A DNA stretch of 64,000 nucleotides, taken from Pseudoxanthomonas winnipegensis. Lineage in GTDB: Bacteria; Pseudomonadota; Gammaproteobacteria; Xanthomonadales; Xanthomonadaceae. The DNA is taken from contig NZ_SHMH01000004.1 of the NCBI RefSeq assembly GCF_004283755.1, forward strand, positions 248,001 to 312,000. The letters run 5' to 3'. Numbering within the stretch: the stretch's first letter is position 1; every line of letters starts with the position of its first letter. The notes beneath the pieces are model-generated. The model saw only the letters and a list, made by a program, of their open reading frames with translations. It did no database searches and had not been told where the DNA came from. Below, in pieces: positions 55,084-64,000 of the stretch. The translations under genes and the position numbers were made by a program.

Positions 55084-55701
55084 TCAGTCCAGCATGTGCA
55101 CAGCATCGGCCAGCTGCTGCACTTCATCGGGCTGGTGGCTGACGTAGAGCATGGGCAGCTGCAGTTCGGTGCGCACGCCGCGCAGATAGGGGATCAGTTC
55201 GCCGCGCCGCGCGGGATCCAGGGCGGACAGCGGCTCATCCAGCAGCAGCAGGGCCGGCTGCGACAGCAGGGCGCGGCCGATTGCCACGCGCTGGGCCTCG
55301 CCGCCGGAGAGATTGCGCGGCCGCCGCTGCAGCAGCGGGCCGATGCCCAGCAGCTCGACCACCGCCTCGAAGCCGAAGCGCGCGCCGGCGCTGCGCCCGT
55401 GCGTGCCGTAGCGCAGGTTGCCGCGCACATCCAGGTGCGGGAACAGGCGCGCATCCTGGAACACATAGCCGATGCGGCGCCGATGCACCGGCACGTCGAT
55501 GCCGCGCGCGCTGTCGAACAGCACCGCGCCATCGACCACGATGCGCCCGGCCACGGGTCGCAGCAGCCCGGCGATGGCGTTGAGCACGCTGGTCTTGCCC
55601 GCGCCGGAAGGGCCGGCCAGCGCCAGCAGGCGCGCATCGCTGTGGATGCGCACATGGCGGGTGAACTGGCCGCGCTGCAGCTGCAGGTCCGCATCCAGCA
55701 T
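55084..55701 (-). CDS. modC: Molybdate ABC transporter ATPase ModC (short form)
   Basis: ATPase subunit powering molybdate import. 205 residues, with Walker [10 protein letters not shown] (about 31-39), signature LSGGEAQR (about 131), Walker [13 protein letters not shown] (about 152) and H-loop YVSHQ (about 187). The C-terminal molybdate-binding TOBE/MOP domain present in E. coli ModC (about 350 residues) is absent. ATG at 55701 overlaps the modB stop; a GTG three bases earlier is an alternative. Confidence 0.9.
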   Translation of the reverse strand: MLDADLQLQRGQFTRHVRIHSDARLLALAGPSGAGKTSVLNAIAGLLRPVAGRIVVDGAVLFDSARGIDVPVHRRRIGYVFQDARLFPHLDVRGNLRYGTHGRSAGARFGFEAVVELLGIGPLLQRRPRNLSGGEAQRVAIGRALLSQPALLLLDEPLSALDPARRGELIPYLRGVRTELQLPMLYVSHQPDEVQQLADAVHMLD

Positions 55702-56399
55702 CACAGCACCTCGGTCTCACGCCCGCGCTGGCGGCGCACCAGCCACTCGGACAGCACCAGCGCGGCCAGCGAGATGCACACCGACACCGCCGCCAGGCGC
55801 CAGATACCGGCCTCCGCGCCGGGCACCTGCAGCAGGCCGTAGATGGCGGCGGACATGGTCTGCGTCTGGCCGGGGATGTTGGAGACGAAGGTGATGGTGG
55901 CGCCGAACTCCCCCAGCGCCTTGGCGAAGGCCAGCACCGCGCCGGCGACCAGCCCGGGCCAGGCCAGGGGCAGGGTGATGGTGGCGAACACCTTCCACGG
56001 CGGCGCGCCCAGGGTCGCGGCGGCGTGCTCCAGGCGGCGGTCGACCTGTTCGATCGACAGGCGGATGGCGCGCACCATCAGCGGGAAGCCCATGACCGCG
56101 CAGGCCACCGCCGCACCGGTCCAGCGGAAGGCGAAGCGCAGGCCGAAGTGCTCCAGCAGCCAGGCCCCGATCGCCCCGCGCGTGCCCAGCGTCACCAGCA
56201 GCGCATAACCCACCACCACCGGCGGCAGCACCAGCGGCAGATGCACCAGCGCATCGAGCAGCGCCCGCCCAGGGAAGCGCCGGCGCGCCAGCAGCCAGGC
56301 CACGGCGATGGCCGCCGGCAGGCTGCAGACGGCGGCCACGGCCGCCACCTTCAGGCTCAGGGCGATGGCGGTGAGTTCTTCGGGCGAGAAACCGAACAC
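55701..56399 (-). CDS. modB: Molybdate ABC transporter permease ModB
   Basis: 232 residues with five to six membrane helices and the permease EAA loop ([20 protein letters not shown], about 123-142). GTG start at 56399, three bases after the modA stop; the stop overlaps modC. Confidence 0.93.
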   Translation of the reverse strand: MFGFSPEELTAIALSLKVAAVAAVCSLPAAIAVAWLLARRRFPGRALLDALVHLPLVLPPVVVGYALLVTLGTRGAIGAWLLEHFGLRFAFRWTGAAVACAVMGFPLMVRAIRLSIEQVDRRLEHAAATLGAPPWKVFATITLPLAWPGLVAGAVLAFAKALGEFGATITFVSNIPGQTQTMSAAIYGLLQVPGAEAGIWRLAAVSVCISLAALVLSEWLVRRQRGRETEVL

Positions 56400-56402
56400 G
56401 CG

Positions 56403-57185
56403 TTACGGCAGGACCGTGAAGCCATGCTGGCGGAAGATCGCCTGCGCCGGCGCGGTGCCCAGCCACTGCACGAAGGCCGCGCGCGCCGGCGCGGTGCCGG
56501 CCTTGAGCGTGGCCACCGGATAGACGATGGCCGGATGGCTGGAGGCGGGGAAGGTGTCGACCACGCGCACGTTGGCATCGGCCGCCGCGTCGGAGCCGTA
56601 GACGATGCCCAGCGGCGACTCGCCGCGCGAGACCAGCAGCAGGGCCGAGCGCACGCTGTCCGATTCGGCCAGCCGGCCCTGCACGCCGTCCCACAGCCGC
56701 AGCGAGGTCAGCGCCGCCTTGGCGTACTTGCCGGCGGGCACGGCGTTGACCTGGCCGACCGCCAGGCGGCCATCGCCCAGCGCCTTGTCCAGCGCGCCGG
56801 GCTGGGTGAGCCTGACCTGCGCGGTGCTGGCCTTGGGCGCGACCAGCACCAGGGTGTTGCCGAGCAGGTTGCGGCGGCTGGCCGGGTCGATCAGCGCGCG
56901 CTGCTGCAGATAGTCCATCCATTCCAGGTCGGCCGAGACGAACACGTCGGCCGGGGCGCCCTGTTCGATCTGGCGCGCCAGCGTCGAGCTGGCCGCGTAG
57001 GACACGGTGACCGGCGTGCCGGTGGTCTTCTGGTAGAGCGCGGCGGCCTGGTCCATCGATTCCTTCAGGCTGGCGGCGGCGAACACGGTGACCGGCGCGG
57101 AGTCGGCCGCCTGCGCGGCCAGCGCGGCGGTGGCGGCGAACAGGACCAGGCCTGCGCGCAGCAGGCGGGGGAGCAGGCGTGTCAT
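56403..57185 (-). CDS. modA: Molybdate-binding protein ModA
   Basis: Periplasmic substrate-binding protein, 260 residues. Signal peptide cleaved near residue 26 (AAQAADSAP). Ligand-region motifs [20 protein letters not shown] and [20 protein letters not shown] are typical of ModA. First gene of modABC; no clear ModE site was recognised in the 158-base gap to the divergent osmC-like gene. Confidence 0.93.
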   Translation of the reverse strand: MTRLLPRLLRAGLVLFAATAALAAQAADSAPVTVFAAASLKESMDQAAALYQKTTGTPVTVSYAASSTLARQIEQGAPADVFVSADLEWMDYLQQRALIDPASRRNLLGNTLVLVAPKASTAQVRLTQPGALDKALGDGRLAVGQVNAVPAGKYAKAALTSLRLWDGVQGRLAESDSVRSALLLVSRGESPLGIVYGSDAAADANVRVVDTFPASSHPAIVYPVATLKAGTAPARAAFVQWLGTAPAQAIFRQHGFTVLP

Positions 57186-57343
57186 CGCGAGGATGTCTCT
57201 CGATCGGGCATGAGCGCCGAGTATCGCGCGCCACGGTCGCGCCGGAGGTGAGAGCGCATGCGACGGAGCGTTCGCCCGGCTGCGCGTCGGTCACACGATG
57301 AGCGGAGTAGGCTGGCCTCCCGCATCGCCAGGCCAGGCCCGCC

Positions 57344-57823
57344 ATGAGCACCGCCACCCCGATCACCGTCGTGCTGGAGCAGGAGCAGGACTTCGTGTTC
57401 CGGCTTCACTTCGAAGGCCTCGATGTGCCCGACGTGCTGTCCGACGAAGGCGCGCCGCTGGGCCATGACCAGGGGCCGCGGCCCTCGCATCTGCTGCTGG
57501 CCGCGATCGTCAACTGCCTCTCGGCCAGCCTGCTGTTCGCGCTGCGCAAGTACAAGAACGCGCCGGGCCGGCTGCGCGCCTCGATCAGCGCGGTCACCGA
57601 GCGCAATGCCGACGGCCGGCTGCGCCTGCCGCGCGCCCTGGCCACGCTGCAACTGCCCGAAGGCAGCGCGGACTATGCGCATCTGGAGCGCGTGCTGGCG
57701 ACCTTCGAGGACTTCTGCACCGTGACCCAGAGCGTGCGCCAGGGCATCGATGTGCAGGTCGAGGTGCGCGACGCGCAGGGCCAGCTGCTGCTGGGTCAGG
57801 CGCCGGCCGAGGCGGTGTTGTGA
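57344..57823 (+). CDS. OsmC family protein
   Basis: Small thiol peroxidase-like protein of 159 residues. The two redox cysteines are in place: C58 in IVNCLSASLL and C125 in EDFCTVTQS. OsmC/Ohr proteins reduce organic hydroperoxides; this one belongs to an uncharacterised branch. The stop overlaps the GTG start of trxC, so the pair is translationally coupled and the thioredoxin may be its reductant. Confidence 0.85.
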   Translation: MSTATPITVVLEQEQDFVFRLHFEGLDVPDVLSDEGAPLGHDQGPRPSHLLLAAIVNCLSASLLFALRKYKNAPGRLRASISAVTERNADGRLRLPRALATLQLPEGSADYAHLERVLATFEDFCTVTQSVRQGIDVQVEVRDAQGQLLLGQAPAEAVL

Positions 57824-58260
57824 GCGCGCCGCTGCTGATCGCCTGCCCGCACTGCCAGGCGCGCAACCGCGTGCCGGCCGAACGCCTGGCCGAGGCGCCG
57901 ACCTGCGGGCGCTGCCACCAGGCCTTGTTCACCGGGCATCCGCTGGCGCTGGACGCCGGCACGTTCGACCTGCATGCGCGCGACAGCGATTTGCCGCTGC
58001 TGGTGGATTTCTGGGCACCGTGGTGCGGGCCGTGCCGGGTGATGGCGCCGCAGTTCGAGGCCGCCGCCAAGCAGCTGGAGCCGCGCATGCGCCTGGCCAA
58101 GGTCGACACCGAGGCGCAGCCGGTGCTGGGCGCGCGCTTCGCTATCCGCAGCATTCCGACGATGGCGGTGTTCCTGCATGGGCGCGAGCTCGGCCGGCAG
58201 TCCGGCGCGCTGCAGGCGGCGCAGATCGTGCAATGGGCACGGCGCGTGGCGCAGGGCTGA
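57820..58260 (+). CDS. trxC: Thioredoxin 2 (zinc-finger thioredoxin)
   Basis: 146 residues. The N-terminal zinc finger has two CxxC pairs (C9-C12 and C29-C32), then the thioredoxin fold with active site W-C-G-P-C at 68-72 and the cis-Pro motif SIPT. GTG start at 57820 overlaps the OsmC stop (GTGA). A cytoplasmic disulfide reductase, typically linked to oxidative stress. Confidence 0.93.
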   Translation: MSAPLLIACPHCQARNRVPAERLAEAPTCGRCHQALFTGHPLALDAGTFDLHARDSDLPLLVDFWAPWCGPCRVMAPQFEAAAKQLEPRMRLAKVDTEAQPVLGARFAIRSIPTMAVFLHGRELGRQSGALQAAQIVQWARRVAQG

Positions 58261-58308
58261 GTCGGGTCGGGCGGCGAAGCGGCGCTGGCGCCGCAACAAC
58301 CTCCCTAC

Positions 58309-58646
58309 CGTCGTTCGCGCGAAAGCGGGAACCCATGGACGGTGCGGGGCCTGCGCGGAAGTCCCTGGATCCCCGCGTTCGCGGGGATGACGGCTGTTGG
58401 GTTCGCAGCGTGCAGCCTCGAGCGAATCTTCCTATCGTCGTTCCCGCGAAAGCGGGAACCCATGAACGTTGCGCGACCTGCGCGGAAGTCCCTGGATCCC
58501 CGCATTCGCGGGGATGACGACTGTTGAGTTTGCAGCGCGAAGCCTCGAGCGAACCCTTCTACCGTCGTTCCCGCGAAAGCGGGAACCCATGGACGTTGCG
58601 GGGCCTGCACGGAAGTCCATGGATCCCTGCGTTCGCGGGGATGACG
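58309..58646. repeat. Three tandem 127-base repeat units
   Basis: Units begin at 58309, 58436 and 58563 with an exact 127-base period; the third is cut short after 58646. Each carries two REP-like hairpins: TCCCGCGAAAGCGGGA near its start and TCCCCGCGTTCGCGGGGA about 60 bases later, ending ATGACG. The 40-odd bases between hairpin pairs are also conserved between units. No gene lies here (58261-58696). Confidence 0.85.
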
Positions 58647-58696
58647 AGCGTTGGGTTCGCAGCGCGAAGCGCAACCGCAACACCACCGCCCGTCGC

Positions 58697-59260
58697 TCAG
58701 GGCACCAACCGCTCCAGCCCCGCGCGCGCCAGGACGCGTTCCCACGGGAACAGCGGCCCCGGATCGCGCTTGCGTGCGACCAGCCGCGTAGGGGCGTCCT
58801 CGGCGGGCACCTGGGCGGTGTCCAGGTCCTCGTGTCCGGCGATCCAGCGCAGGGACGGCAGCGTCTGCCGCAGCCGGTCGAGCAAGGCGAGCAAGGCCTC
58901 GATCTGGCCGTCGGGATAGGGCTCGTCCATCGCCTGGTGATCGGCGTGCAGCCAATGCGGGTAGCGCCCGCGGTTGACCAGTTCGATGCCGACGCTGCGC
59001 GCGTTGAGGCCACGCACATGGTGGGCGACGCGTTCGGGCGCGATCCACTGCTGCACGCCGCCGTCGCGGTCGATGTACCAGTGCCCGCTGTTGCCGGTGC
59101 CCGAGGCATAGCGCGGCTGTTCGCCGTAGTGGCGCGCGGTGGCCAGGTCCGGCAGCTCGGTGCAATGGATGACCACCAGGTCGATCCGCTCCAGGGGCCG
59201 CGCCTCCAGCAGGTCCTGGTAGGGCAGGGGATCGGCGGTGATCGGCAAGGCATCGGGCAT
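58697..59260 (-). CDS. AmpD-like N-acetylmuramoyl-L-alanine amidase
   Basis: 187 residues, amidase_2 domain, no signal peptide, so cytoplasmic like AmpD. Zinc ligands are plausible at VVIHCTE (His near 33) and AGHEDLD (His near 141), with the C-terminal RKRDPGPLFPW giving the Asp ligand. It probably cleaves anhydromuropeptides in wall recycling. ATG at 59260. Together with mrcA in this region it ties cell-wall recycling to envelope genes. A second AmpD homologue may exist elsewhere in the genome. Confidence 0.82.
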   Translation of the reverse strand: MPDALPITADPLPYQDLLEARPLERIDLVVIHCTELPDLATARHYGEQPRYASGTGNSGHWYIDRDGGVQQWIAPERVAHHVRGLNARSVGIELVNRGRYPHWLHADHQAMDEPYPDGQIEALLALLDRLRQTLPSLRWIAGHEDLDTAQVPAEDAPTRLVARKRDPGPLFPWERVLARAGLERLVP

Positions 59261-59351
59261 GGGCGCCGATGCTACACGGGCGGGCCGCGGGCGAGGGCGG
59301 GGTAAACTGCGCGTCCCCGGCGCCAGGCGCCGCCTATCGCGTCCGATCCGC

Positions 59352-59843
59352 ATGCCGCTCAATCCCGACTCCCCCCTGGCCAGGCTGATGGCCACCCTGC
59401 CGCGCCCGGGCACGGTGGAATGGATCGGGCTGCGCCCGGCGCGCGATGTGCCGATGCAGGCGGTCGCGCGCGTCCAGGCCAGCACCGGCGGCGGGCTGGA
59501 AGGCGATCGCTACAAGGGCGGCAGCGGCAAGCGCGGGCTGACCCTGATCCAGGCCGAGCATCTGCCCGTGATCGCCACGCTGGCCGGGCTGGACGCGGTG
59601 CAGGCGGCCACCCTGCGGCGCAATGTGGTGGTGCGCGGCCTGCCGCTGATCGCGCTGAAGGAGCGCCGCTTCCGTATCGGCAGCGTGGTGCTGGAAGGCA
59701 CCGAGCCGTGCGATCCGTGCTCGCGCATGGAGGACGCACTGGGCGCCGGCGGCTACAACGCCATGCGTGGCCATGGCGGCCTGTGCGCGCGCATCATCGA
59801 AGGCGGCAGCTTCGCGGTGGGCGATGCGGTGGTGCCGCTGTGA
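59352..59843 (+). CDS. MOSC domain protein
   Basis: 163 residues, MOSC (molybdenum cofactor sulfurase C-terminal) domain: GGGLEGDRYKGGSGKRGLTL and RRNVVVRGLPLIALKERRFR, with conserved-type Cys in EPCDPCSRMED near residue 120. MOSC proteins handle sulfur or bind molybdenum cofactor; a link to nearby modABC is suggestive only. ATG at 59352. The stop overlaps the next gene (GTGA). Confidence 0.85.
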   Translation: MPLNPDSPLARLMATLPRPGTVEWIGLRPARDVPMQAVARVQASTGGGLEGDRYKGGSGKRGLTLIQAEHLPVIATLAGLDAVQAATLRRNVVVRGLPLIALKERRFRIGSVVLEGTEPCDPCSRMEDALGAGGYNAMRGHGGLCARIIEGGSFAVGDAVVPL

Positions 59844-60367
59844 TCCGCGGCCACGTCATCCTCTCGCACGGCTTCGAGAGCGGGCCGGACGCGACCAAGG
59901 TCACCGCGCTGGCGCAGGTCGCCCAGGCCGCCGGCTGGACCAGCGAGCGGCCGGACTTCACCGATCTGGACGCGCGCAGCGACCTGAGCCAGCTCGGCGA
60001 TGTCGGCGCGCGCCTGGCGCGCCTGCGCACGCTGGCCGAGGCCGCCGCACGCAAGGGGCCGCTGGTGCTGGTCGGCTCCAGCCTCGGCGCCTATACCTCG
60101 GCCCAGGTGTCGCTGCAGGTGCCGGTGCACGGCCTGTTCCTGATGGCGCCGCCGACCGCGCTGGGGCCGATGCCCGCCCTGGACGCGGCGCAGGTGCCGC
60201 TGTCGGTCATCCACGGCTGGGACGACGAGCTGATCCCCGCCCGCAATGTCATCGACTGGGCCCAGGCCCGCCGCGCCCGCCTGCTGCTGGTCAACGACGA
60301 CCATCGCCTGGCCAACCATGTCGACGCGGCCGCGGCCGCGTTCGGCGAGTTGCTGGCCGGGCTTTAG
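59840..60367 (+). CDS. Small alpha/beta hydrolase (YqiA/RBBP9-like)
   Basis: 175 residues. HVILSHGFESGPDATKV near the start, nucleophile GSSLGAY (Ser near 79), and a late His in DDHRLANH. GTG start at 59840 overlaps the MOSC stop, so translation is coupled. Substrate unknown. Confidence 0.8.
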   Translation: MIRGHVILSHGFESGPDATKVTALAQVAQAAGWTSERPDFTDLDARSDLSQLGDVGARLARLRTLAEAAARKGPLVLVGSSLGAYTSAQVSLQVPVHGLFLMAPPTALGPMPALDAAQVPLSVIHGWDDELIPARNVIDWAQARRARLLLVNDDHRLANHVDAAAAAFGELLAGL

Positions 60368-60479
60368 GCGGGAGTGAGCGGAGCGCAGTGAGGAGCGAGT
60401 CACCGCAACAATCTTCTCCACCTCCCTCGCGCTCGATCTCACGCACGCCTCACCCCTCTTCACTCACGCCTGGCTTTTT

Positions 60480-62618
60480 ATGAAGTTCTACGTTTCCTGC
60501 GCCAAGGGCCTGGAGTACCTGCTGGTCGACGAGCTGACCGCGCTGGGTGCGGCCAAGGCCACGGCCACCGTCTCGGGCGTCAACGCCGAGGGCACGCTGC
60601 ACGATGCGCAGCGCGCAGTGCTGTGGTCGCGCCTGGCCAGCCGCGTGCTGTGGCCGATCGGCGAGTTCGAATGCCCCGACCAGGACGCGCTGTACGACGG
60701 CATCTTCGCGCTGCCATGGACGCGGCACCTCACCTCCGAGTTGACCTTGGCGGTGGACGCGCACGTGTCCGGCGAGGCGATCACGCATGCGCGCTTCGCT
60801 GCGCAGCGGATCAAGGACGCCATCGTCGATCACCTGCGCGCAGAGGGCTTCGAACGGCCGTCGGTGGACGTGGACGAGCCGGACGTGCGCATCAACTTCT
60901 CGCTGCGCAAGGGCCGGGCGACGGTGTCGATCGACCTGGGTGGCGGGCCGCTGCACCGGCGCGGATGGCGCCAGGTGCGCAACGAGGCGCCGCTGAAGGA
61001 GAACCTGGCCGCCGCCGTGCTGCTGCGCGGCGGCTGGCTGCAGTCCTACGCCGGCGGGGGCGGCCTGCTCGACCCGATGTGCGGCAGCGGCACGCTGCTG
61101 ATCGAAGGCGTGCTGATGGCCGCCGACGTGGCGCCGGGCCTGCAGCGCCATGGCAGCCTGCCGCCGTCGCGCTGGCTGGGCTTCGACGCCGAGCAGTGGC
61201 GCGTGCTGCTGGACCAGGCGCGCACGCGCGAGGCCGCCGGCCGCGCCAAACTGGGCCAGGTCGCCTTCGGCAGCGACATCGACCCGCGCGCCATCGAGGC
61301 CGCCCGCGCCAGCGCGCGCGAGGCCGGCGTCGAGGACGCCATCGCCTTCAGCGTGAGCGACGTGGCGCAGCTGTCGGCGCCGCCGATCCGCCGCGGCGTG
61401 GTGGTGTGCAACCCGCCCTACGACGAACGCCTGGCGGCCGACGCCGCGCTCTACCGTGCGCTGGGCGATGGCCTGCGCCAGGCCGTGCCCGACTGGCGCG
61501 CCAGCCTGCTGTGCGGCAGCGCCGATCTGGCCATGGCCACCGGCCTGCGCGCGCAGAAGAAGTACCAGCTGTTCAACGGCGCCATCGAGTGCGCGCTGAT
61601 CTTCGTCGACCCGATCGCGCCGCCGCAGCGCGTGGTCCCCGACGCGCCACCGGAGTTGAACGACGGCGCCCAGATGGTCGCCAACCGGCTGCGCAAGAAC
61701 CTCAAGAAGCTCAAGGCCTGGCGCCAGCGCGAGGACGTGAGCTGCTACCGCGCCTACGACGCCGACCTGCCCGAATACGCCGCGGCGGTGGACGTCTACA
61801 CCGAGGCCGAGGGCGCGCAGCGCACCTTCCTGCACGTGCAGGAATACGCCGCGCCGGCCAGCATCCCCGAGGCCGATGTGCAGCGTCGCTTCAACGAACT
61901 GCTCTCGGCGGTGCGCGCCGTGTTCGAGGTGCCGCGCGAGCAGGTGGCGATCAAGTCGCGCGCGCGCGGCAAGGGCGGCAGCAAGTACGGACGCATGGGC
62001 CAGCAGGGCGAGTTCATCGTCGTGCGCGAGCACGGCGCGCGGCTGCGCGTGAACCTGTTCGACTACCTGGATACCGGGCTGTTCCTGGACCACCGTCCGC
62101 TGCGCGGACAGATGGCCGCCCAGGCGCGCGGCCGGCGCTTCCTCAACCTCTTCAGCTATACCGGCGTGGCCAGCGTGGAGGCGGCGGTGGCCGGCGCCAG
62201 CAGCAGCACCAGCGTCGACCTGTCGGCGACCTACCTGGAGTGGTGCGCCGAGAACCTGCGCGAGAACGGTCTGGGCGGCGCCCGACACCAGCTGGTGCAG
62301 GCCGACGTGCTGGCCTGGCTGGAGGCCGACCGCGGCCAGTACGACCTGATCTTCTGCGACCCGCCGACCTTCTCCAACTCCGCACGCGCCGAGGACTTTG
62401 ACGTGCAGCGCGACCACGTGCGCCTGCTGCGCGCGGCGGTGGCGCGGCTGGCGCAGGGCGGGGTGCTGTACTTCTCCAACAACTTCCGCCGCTTCAGGCT
62501 GGACGAGGCGGCGGTGGTGGAGTTCGCGGTGTGCGAGGAGATCAGCGCCAGCACCATCGGCCCGGACTTCGAGCGCAACGCCAGGATTCACCGCGCCTGG
62601 CGCCTCACGTTGGCCTGA
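60480..62618 (+). CDS. rlmL: Bifunctional 23S rRNA methyltransferase RlmKL
   Basis: Methylates 23S rRNA at G2445 (N2) and G2069 (N7). 712 residues, the fused gammaproteobacterial form. THUMP domain in the first 150 residues, RlmL catalytic domain with [10 protein letters not shown] (about 310), and C-terminal RlmK domain with [11 protein letters not shown] (about 625). ATG at 60480. The 112-base gap before it holds no gene. Confidence 0.95.
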   Translation: MKFYVSCAKGLEYLLVDELTALGAAKATATVSGVNAEGTLHDAQRAVLWSRLASRVLWPIGEFECPDQDALYDGIFALPWTRHLTSELTLAVDAHVSGEAITHARFAAQRIKDAIVDHLRAEGFERPSVDVDEPDVRINFSLRKGRATVSIDLGGGPLHRRGWRQVRNEAPLKENLAAAVLLRGGWLQSYAGGGGLLDPMCGSGTLLIEGVLMAADVAPGLQRHGSLPPSRWLGFDAEQWRVLLDQARTREAAGRAKLGQVAFGSDIDPRAIEAARASAREAGVEDAIAFSVSDVAQLSAPPIRRGVVVCNPPYDERLAADAALYRALGDGLRQAVPDWRASLLCGSADLAMATGLRAQKKYQLFNGAIECALIFVDPIAPPQRVVPDAPPELNDGAQMVANRLRKNLKKLKAWRQREDVSCYRAYDADLPEYAAAVDVYTEAEGAQRTFLHVQEYAAPASIPEADVQRRFNELLSAVRAVFEVPREQVAIKSRARGKGGSKYGRMGQQGEFIVVREHGARLRVNLFDYLDTGLFLDHRPLRGQMAAQARGRRFLNLFSYTGVASVEAAVAGASSSTSVDLSATYLEWCAENLRENGLGGARHQLVQADVLAWLEADRGQYDLIFCDPPTFSNSARAEDFDVQRDHVRLLRAAVARLAQGGVLYFSNNFRRFRLDEAAVVEFAVCEEISASTIGPDFERNARIHRAWRLTLA

Positions 62619-62633
62619 TCGCCCGCCGGCCGG

Positions 62634-63497
62634 TCAGTGCGCGAACCTGCGCGCGCCGGCCACGCAGATCGCCGCGCCGGCCATGATCCACAGCATGCTC
62701 GCGCGCACCGGCTCGTGCAGCAGGCCGGCGGCCAGCGCCAGGCCCAGGAACGGCTGCAGCAGCTGGATCTGGCCGACCGCGGCCACGCCGCCCTGGGCCA
62801 GTCCGCGATACCAGAAGATGAAGCCGATCAGCATGCTGAAGAGCGACACGTAGCCCAGCCCCAGCCAGGCCGGCGGGGTGATCGACGCCAGGCTGTCCGG
62901 ACGCGACAGCCAGGCCAGCGGCAGCATCAGCGGCAGCGCGAGGACCAAGGCCCAGCTGATCACCTGCCAGCCGCCGAGCCGGCGCGAGAGCCGCGCGCCT
63001 TCGGCATAGCCCAGGCCGCAGACCAGCACCGCCGCCAGCATCAGCAGGTCGCCGCGCAGCGAGGCCTGCAGCCCGCCCATGGCGGCGTAGCCGACCACCA
63101 GCGCGCTGCCCAGCAGCGAGAACGCCCAGAACGCCGGCCGCGGCCGGTCGCCACCGCGCAGCACGCCGAAGATCGCCGTGCACAGCGGCAGCAGGCCCAC
63201 GAACACGAGGGAATGGGCCGAGGTCACCTGCTGCAGCGCCAGCGCGGTCAGCAGCGGAAAGCCGACCACCACGCCCAGCGCCACCACCGCCAGGCTGGCC
63301 AGCTGCTGGCGCTGCGGCCGCGACTGGCGCAGCAGCATCAGCAGCGCCACGGCGAGCGCGGCGGCGATGCTGGCGCGCGCGCAGGTCAGGAATACCGGGG
63401 TGAAGCCGGCCACCGCGATCCGCGTGGCCGGCAGCGATCCGGCAAAGATCGCCACGCCGATCCCGCCGTTGATCCAGCCGCGCGTGCTGTCGTCCAT
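62634..63497 (-). CDS. EamA/DMT-superfamily transporter
   Basis: 287 residues with ten hydrophobic helices and two EamA repeats (GGIGVAIFAGSLPATRIAVA in helix 1; GFIFWYRGLAQGGVAAVGQI in the second repeat). Substrate unknown. It is divergent from a MocR-type regulator, a common pairing for amino-acid or vitamin-related transporters. ATG at 63497 is directly preceded on its own strand by a run of GAGAC/AAGAC pentamers. Confidence 0.85.
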   Translation of the reverse strand: MDDSTRGWINGGIGVAIFAGSLPATRIAVAGFTPVFLTCARASIAAALAVALLMLLRQSRPQRQQLASLAVVALGVVVGFPLLTALALQQVTSAHSLVFVGLLPLCTAIFGVLRGGDRPRPAFWAFSLLGSALVVGYAAMGGLQASLRGDLLMLAAVLVCGLGYAEGARLSRRLGGWQVISWALVLALPLMLPLAWLSRPDSLASITPPAWLGLGYVSLFSMLIGFIFWYRGLAQGGVAAVGQIQLLQPFLGLALAAGLLHEPVRASMLWIMAGAAICVAGARRFAH

Positions 63498-63500
63498 CGT

Positions 63501-63525
63501 CTCGTCTCGTCTTGTCTTGTCTTGG
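63501..63525. repeat. Pentanucleotide repeat at the start of the EamA gene
   Basis: CTCGT twice then CTTGT twice and CTTGG on the plus strand (AAGAC and GAGAC units on the coding strand), immediately upstream of the EamA start at 63497. Copy-number change would alter the distance between any ribosome-binding site and the ATG. Confidence 0.7.
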
Positions 63526-63625
63526 GGAGGGCGGGCCAGTAGGCCAGCGCCGCGCCGGGCGACCCAGACACAATCCAGTACGATCCGCGGGAACTGTTTT
63601 CCTTTTTGACCAGAACGGTTGGGAC

Positions 63626-64000
63626 ATGGCGCGGCAGGCAATCCGGATCGACCAGGTGATCGAGGCCGTCAGGCAGGGCATCGCCGCGCGCACCTATCCG
63701 CCCGGGGCGCGGCTGCCCTCGGTGCGCGAGCAGGCGCGCCGGCTCGGCGTGTCGGTGTCCACCGTGGTCGAGGCCTACGAGCGGCTGGCGGCCGAAGGCC
63801 TGGTGCAGCCACGCGCCGGCTCGGGTTTCTATGTGCAGGGGCCGGTCGCGCCGCTGGCGCTGTCGGGCCTGGGGCCGCGGCTGGATCGCCAGGTCGATCC
63901 GCTGTGGCTGTCGCGGCAATCGCTGGAGGCCGACCCGAGCGTGCTCAAGCCCGGCTGCGGCTGGCTGCCGCCGTCGTGGATGCCCGAGGCCAGCATGCGC
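63626..64000 (+). CDS. MocR-type GntR regulator / PLP aminotransferase-like (3' end outside window)
   Basis: The first 125 codons are seen. A GntR winged helix lies at about 5-75 (ARTYPPGARLPSVREQARRL; STVVEAYERLAAEGLVQPRA), followed by the linker to an aminotransferase-like domain that lies outside the window. ATG at 63626. MocR proteins are PLP-dependent regulators; this one probably controls the divergent transporter, with operators in 63498-63625. Confidence 0.85.
   Translation, partial: MARQAIRIDQVIEAVRQGIAARTYPPGARLPSVREQARRLGVSVSTVVEAYERLAAEGLVQPRAGSGFYVQGPVAPLALSGLGPRLDRQVDPLWLSRQSLEADPSVLKPGCGWLPPSWMPEASMR

Noticed and set aside
58309-58646. CRISPR-like array
   Set aside because: Units are 127 bases with conserved spacers and internal hairpins; CRISPR repeats are 24-40 bases with unique spacers, and no cas genes are present.

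Overview
The window is a GC-rich chromosomal segment of a gammaproteobacterium of the Xanthomonadaceae (Lysobacteraceae). This is supported by a DUF2968 gene (essentially a xanthomonad family), pilMNOPQ divergent from mrcA, a MoxR/DUF58/BatA/BatB/BatD cluster, and GTAG-type REP palindromes of the kind known from Stenotrophomonas. Pseudoxanthomonas or a close relative is my best guess, but genus-level placement is inference. About 55 protein genes are visible. I see no rRNA, tRNA, CRISPR array, prophage or transposase gene.

Layout, left part: a DUF2968 gene cut by the window edge, then a repeat-bearing spacer (751-1410). Next come a secreted beta-lactamase-fold serine hydrolase, two membrane transporters, a DUF1304 protein and a DUF4442 hot-dog protein. 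An alpha/beta hydrolase-fadE operon lies divergent from a TetR regulator. An ECF sigma / putative anti-sigma / DUF4097 operon follows, then a secreted orphan protein, Hsp33, and mtgA overlapping a polyprenyl-phosphate type glycosyltransferase. AsmA, TrhA, prfC, a conserved hypothetical and mrcA (PBP1a) complete this part.

Layout, centre: pilMNOPQ (type IV pilus alignment complex and secretin) forms an overlapping operon whose last gene, pilQ, looks mosaic in composition. The MoxR-DUF58-DUF4381-BatA-BatB-BatD cluster follows, with four consecutive ATGA-type overlaps. Then come a dicarboxylate/amino acid symporter, transketolase, a 474-base gene-free stretch with a long near-perfect inverted repeat, an M23 metallopeptidase next to an L,D-transpeptidase, and mprF translationally coupled to acvB.

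Layout, right part: an acetyl-CoA hydrolase family gene, a Fur-boxed TonB siderophore receptor, and a BlaI / M56-peptidase-TonB / lipoprotein operon with twin TTAC-N4-GTAA operators over its promoter. Two REP families follow, one of which reaches into the coding region of the lipoprotein. Then come a flavin-reductase-like protein, modABC (with a short ModC), OsmC-trxC, a tandem array of three 127-bp repeats, an AmpD-like amidase, MOSC and small hydrolase genes, rlmKL, and an EamA transporter divergent from a MocR-type regulator that runs off the end.

Taken together the region is dominated by envelope biology: peptidoglycan synthesis and remodelling (mtgA, mrcA, LytM, L,D-transpeptidase, AmpD-like), lipid charge modification (mprF-acvB), type IV pili, the Bat/MoxR cluster, and two signal-responsive operons (ECF sigma/DUF4097 and BlaI/M56). 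The least described items are the BlaI-M56-TonB-lipoprotein operon, the REP families that sit side by side at two distant loci, and the 113-base inverted repeat downstream of transketolase.
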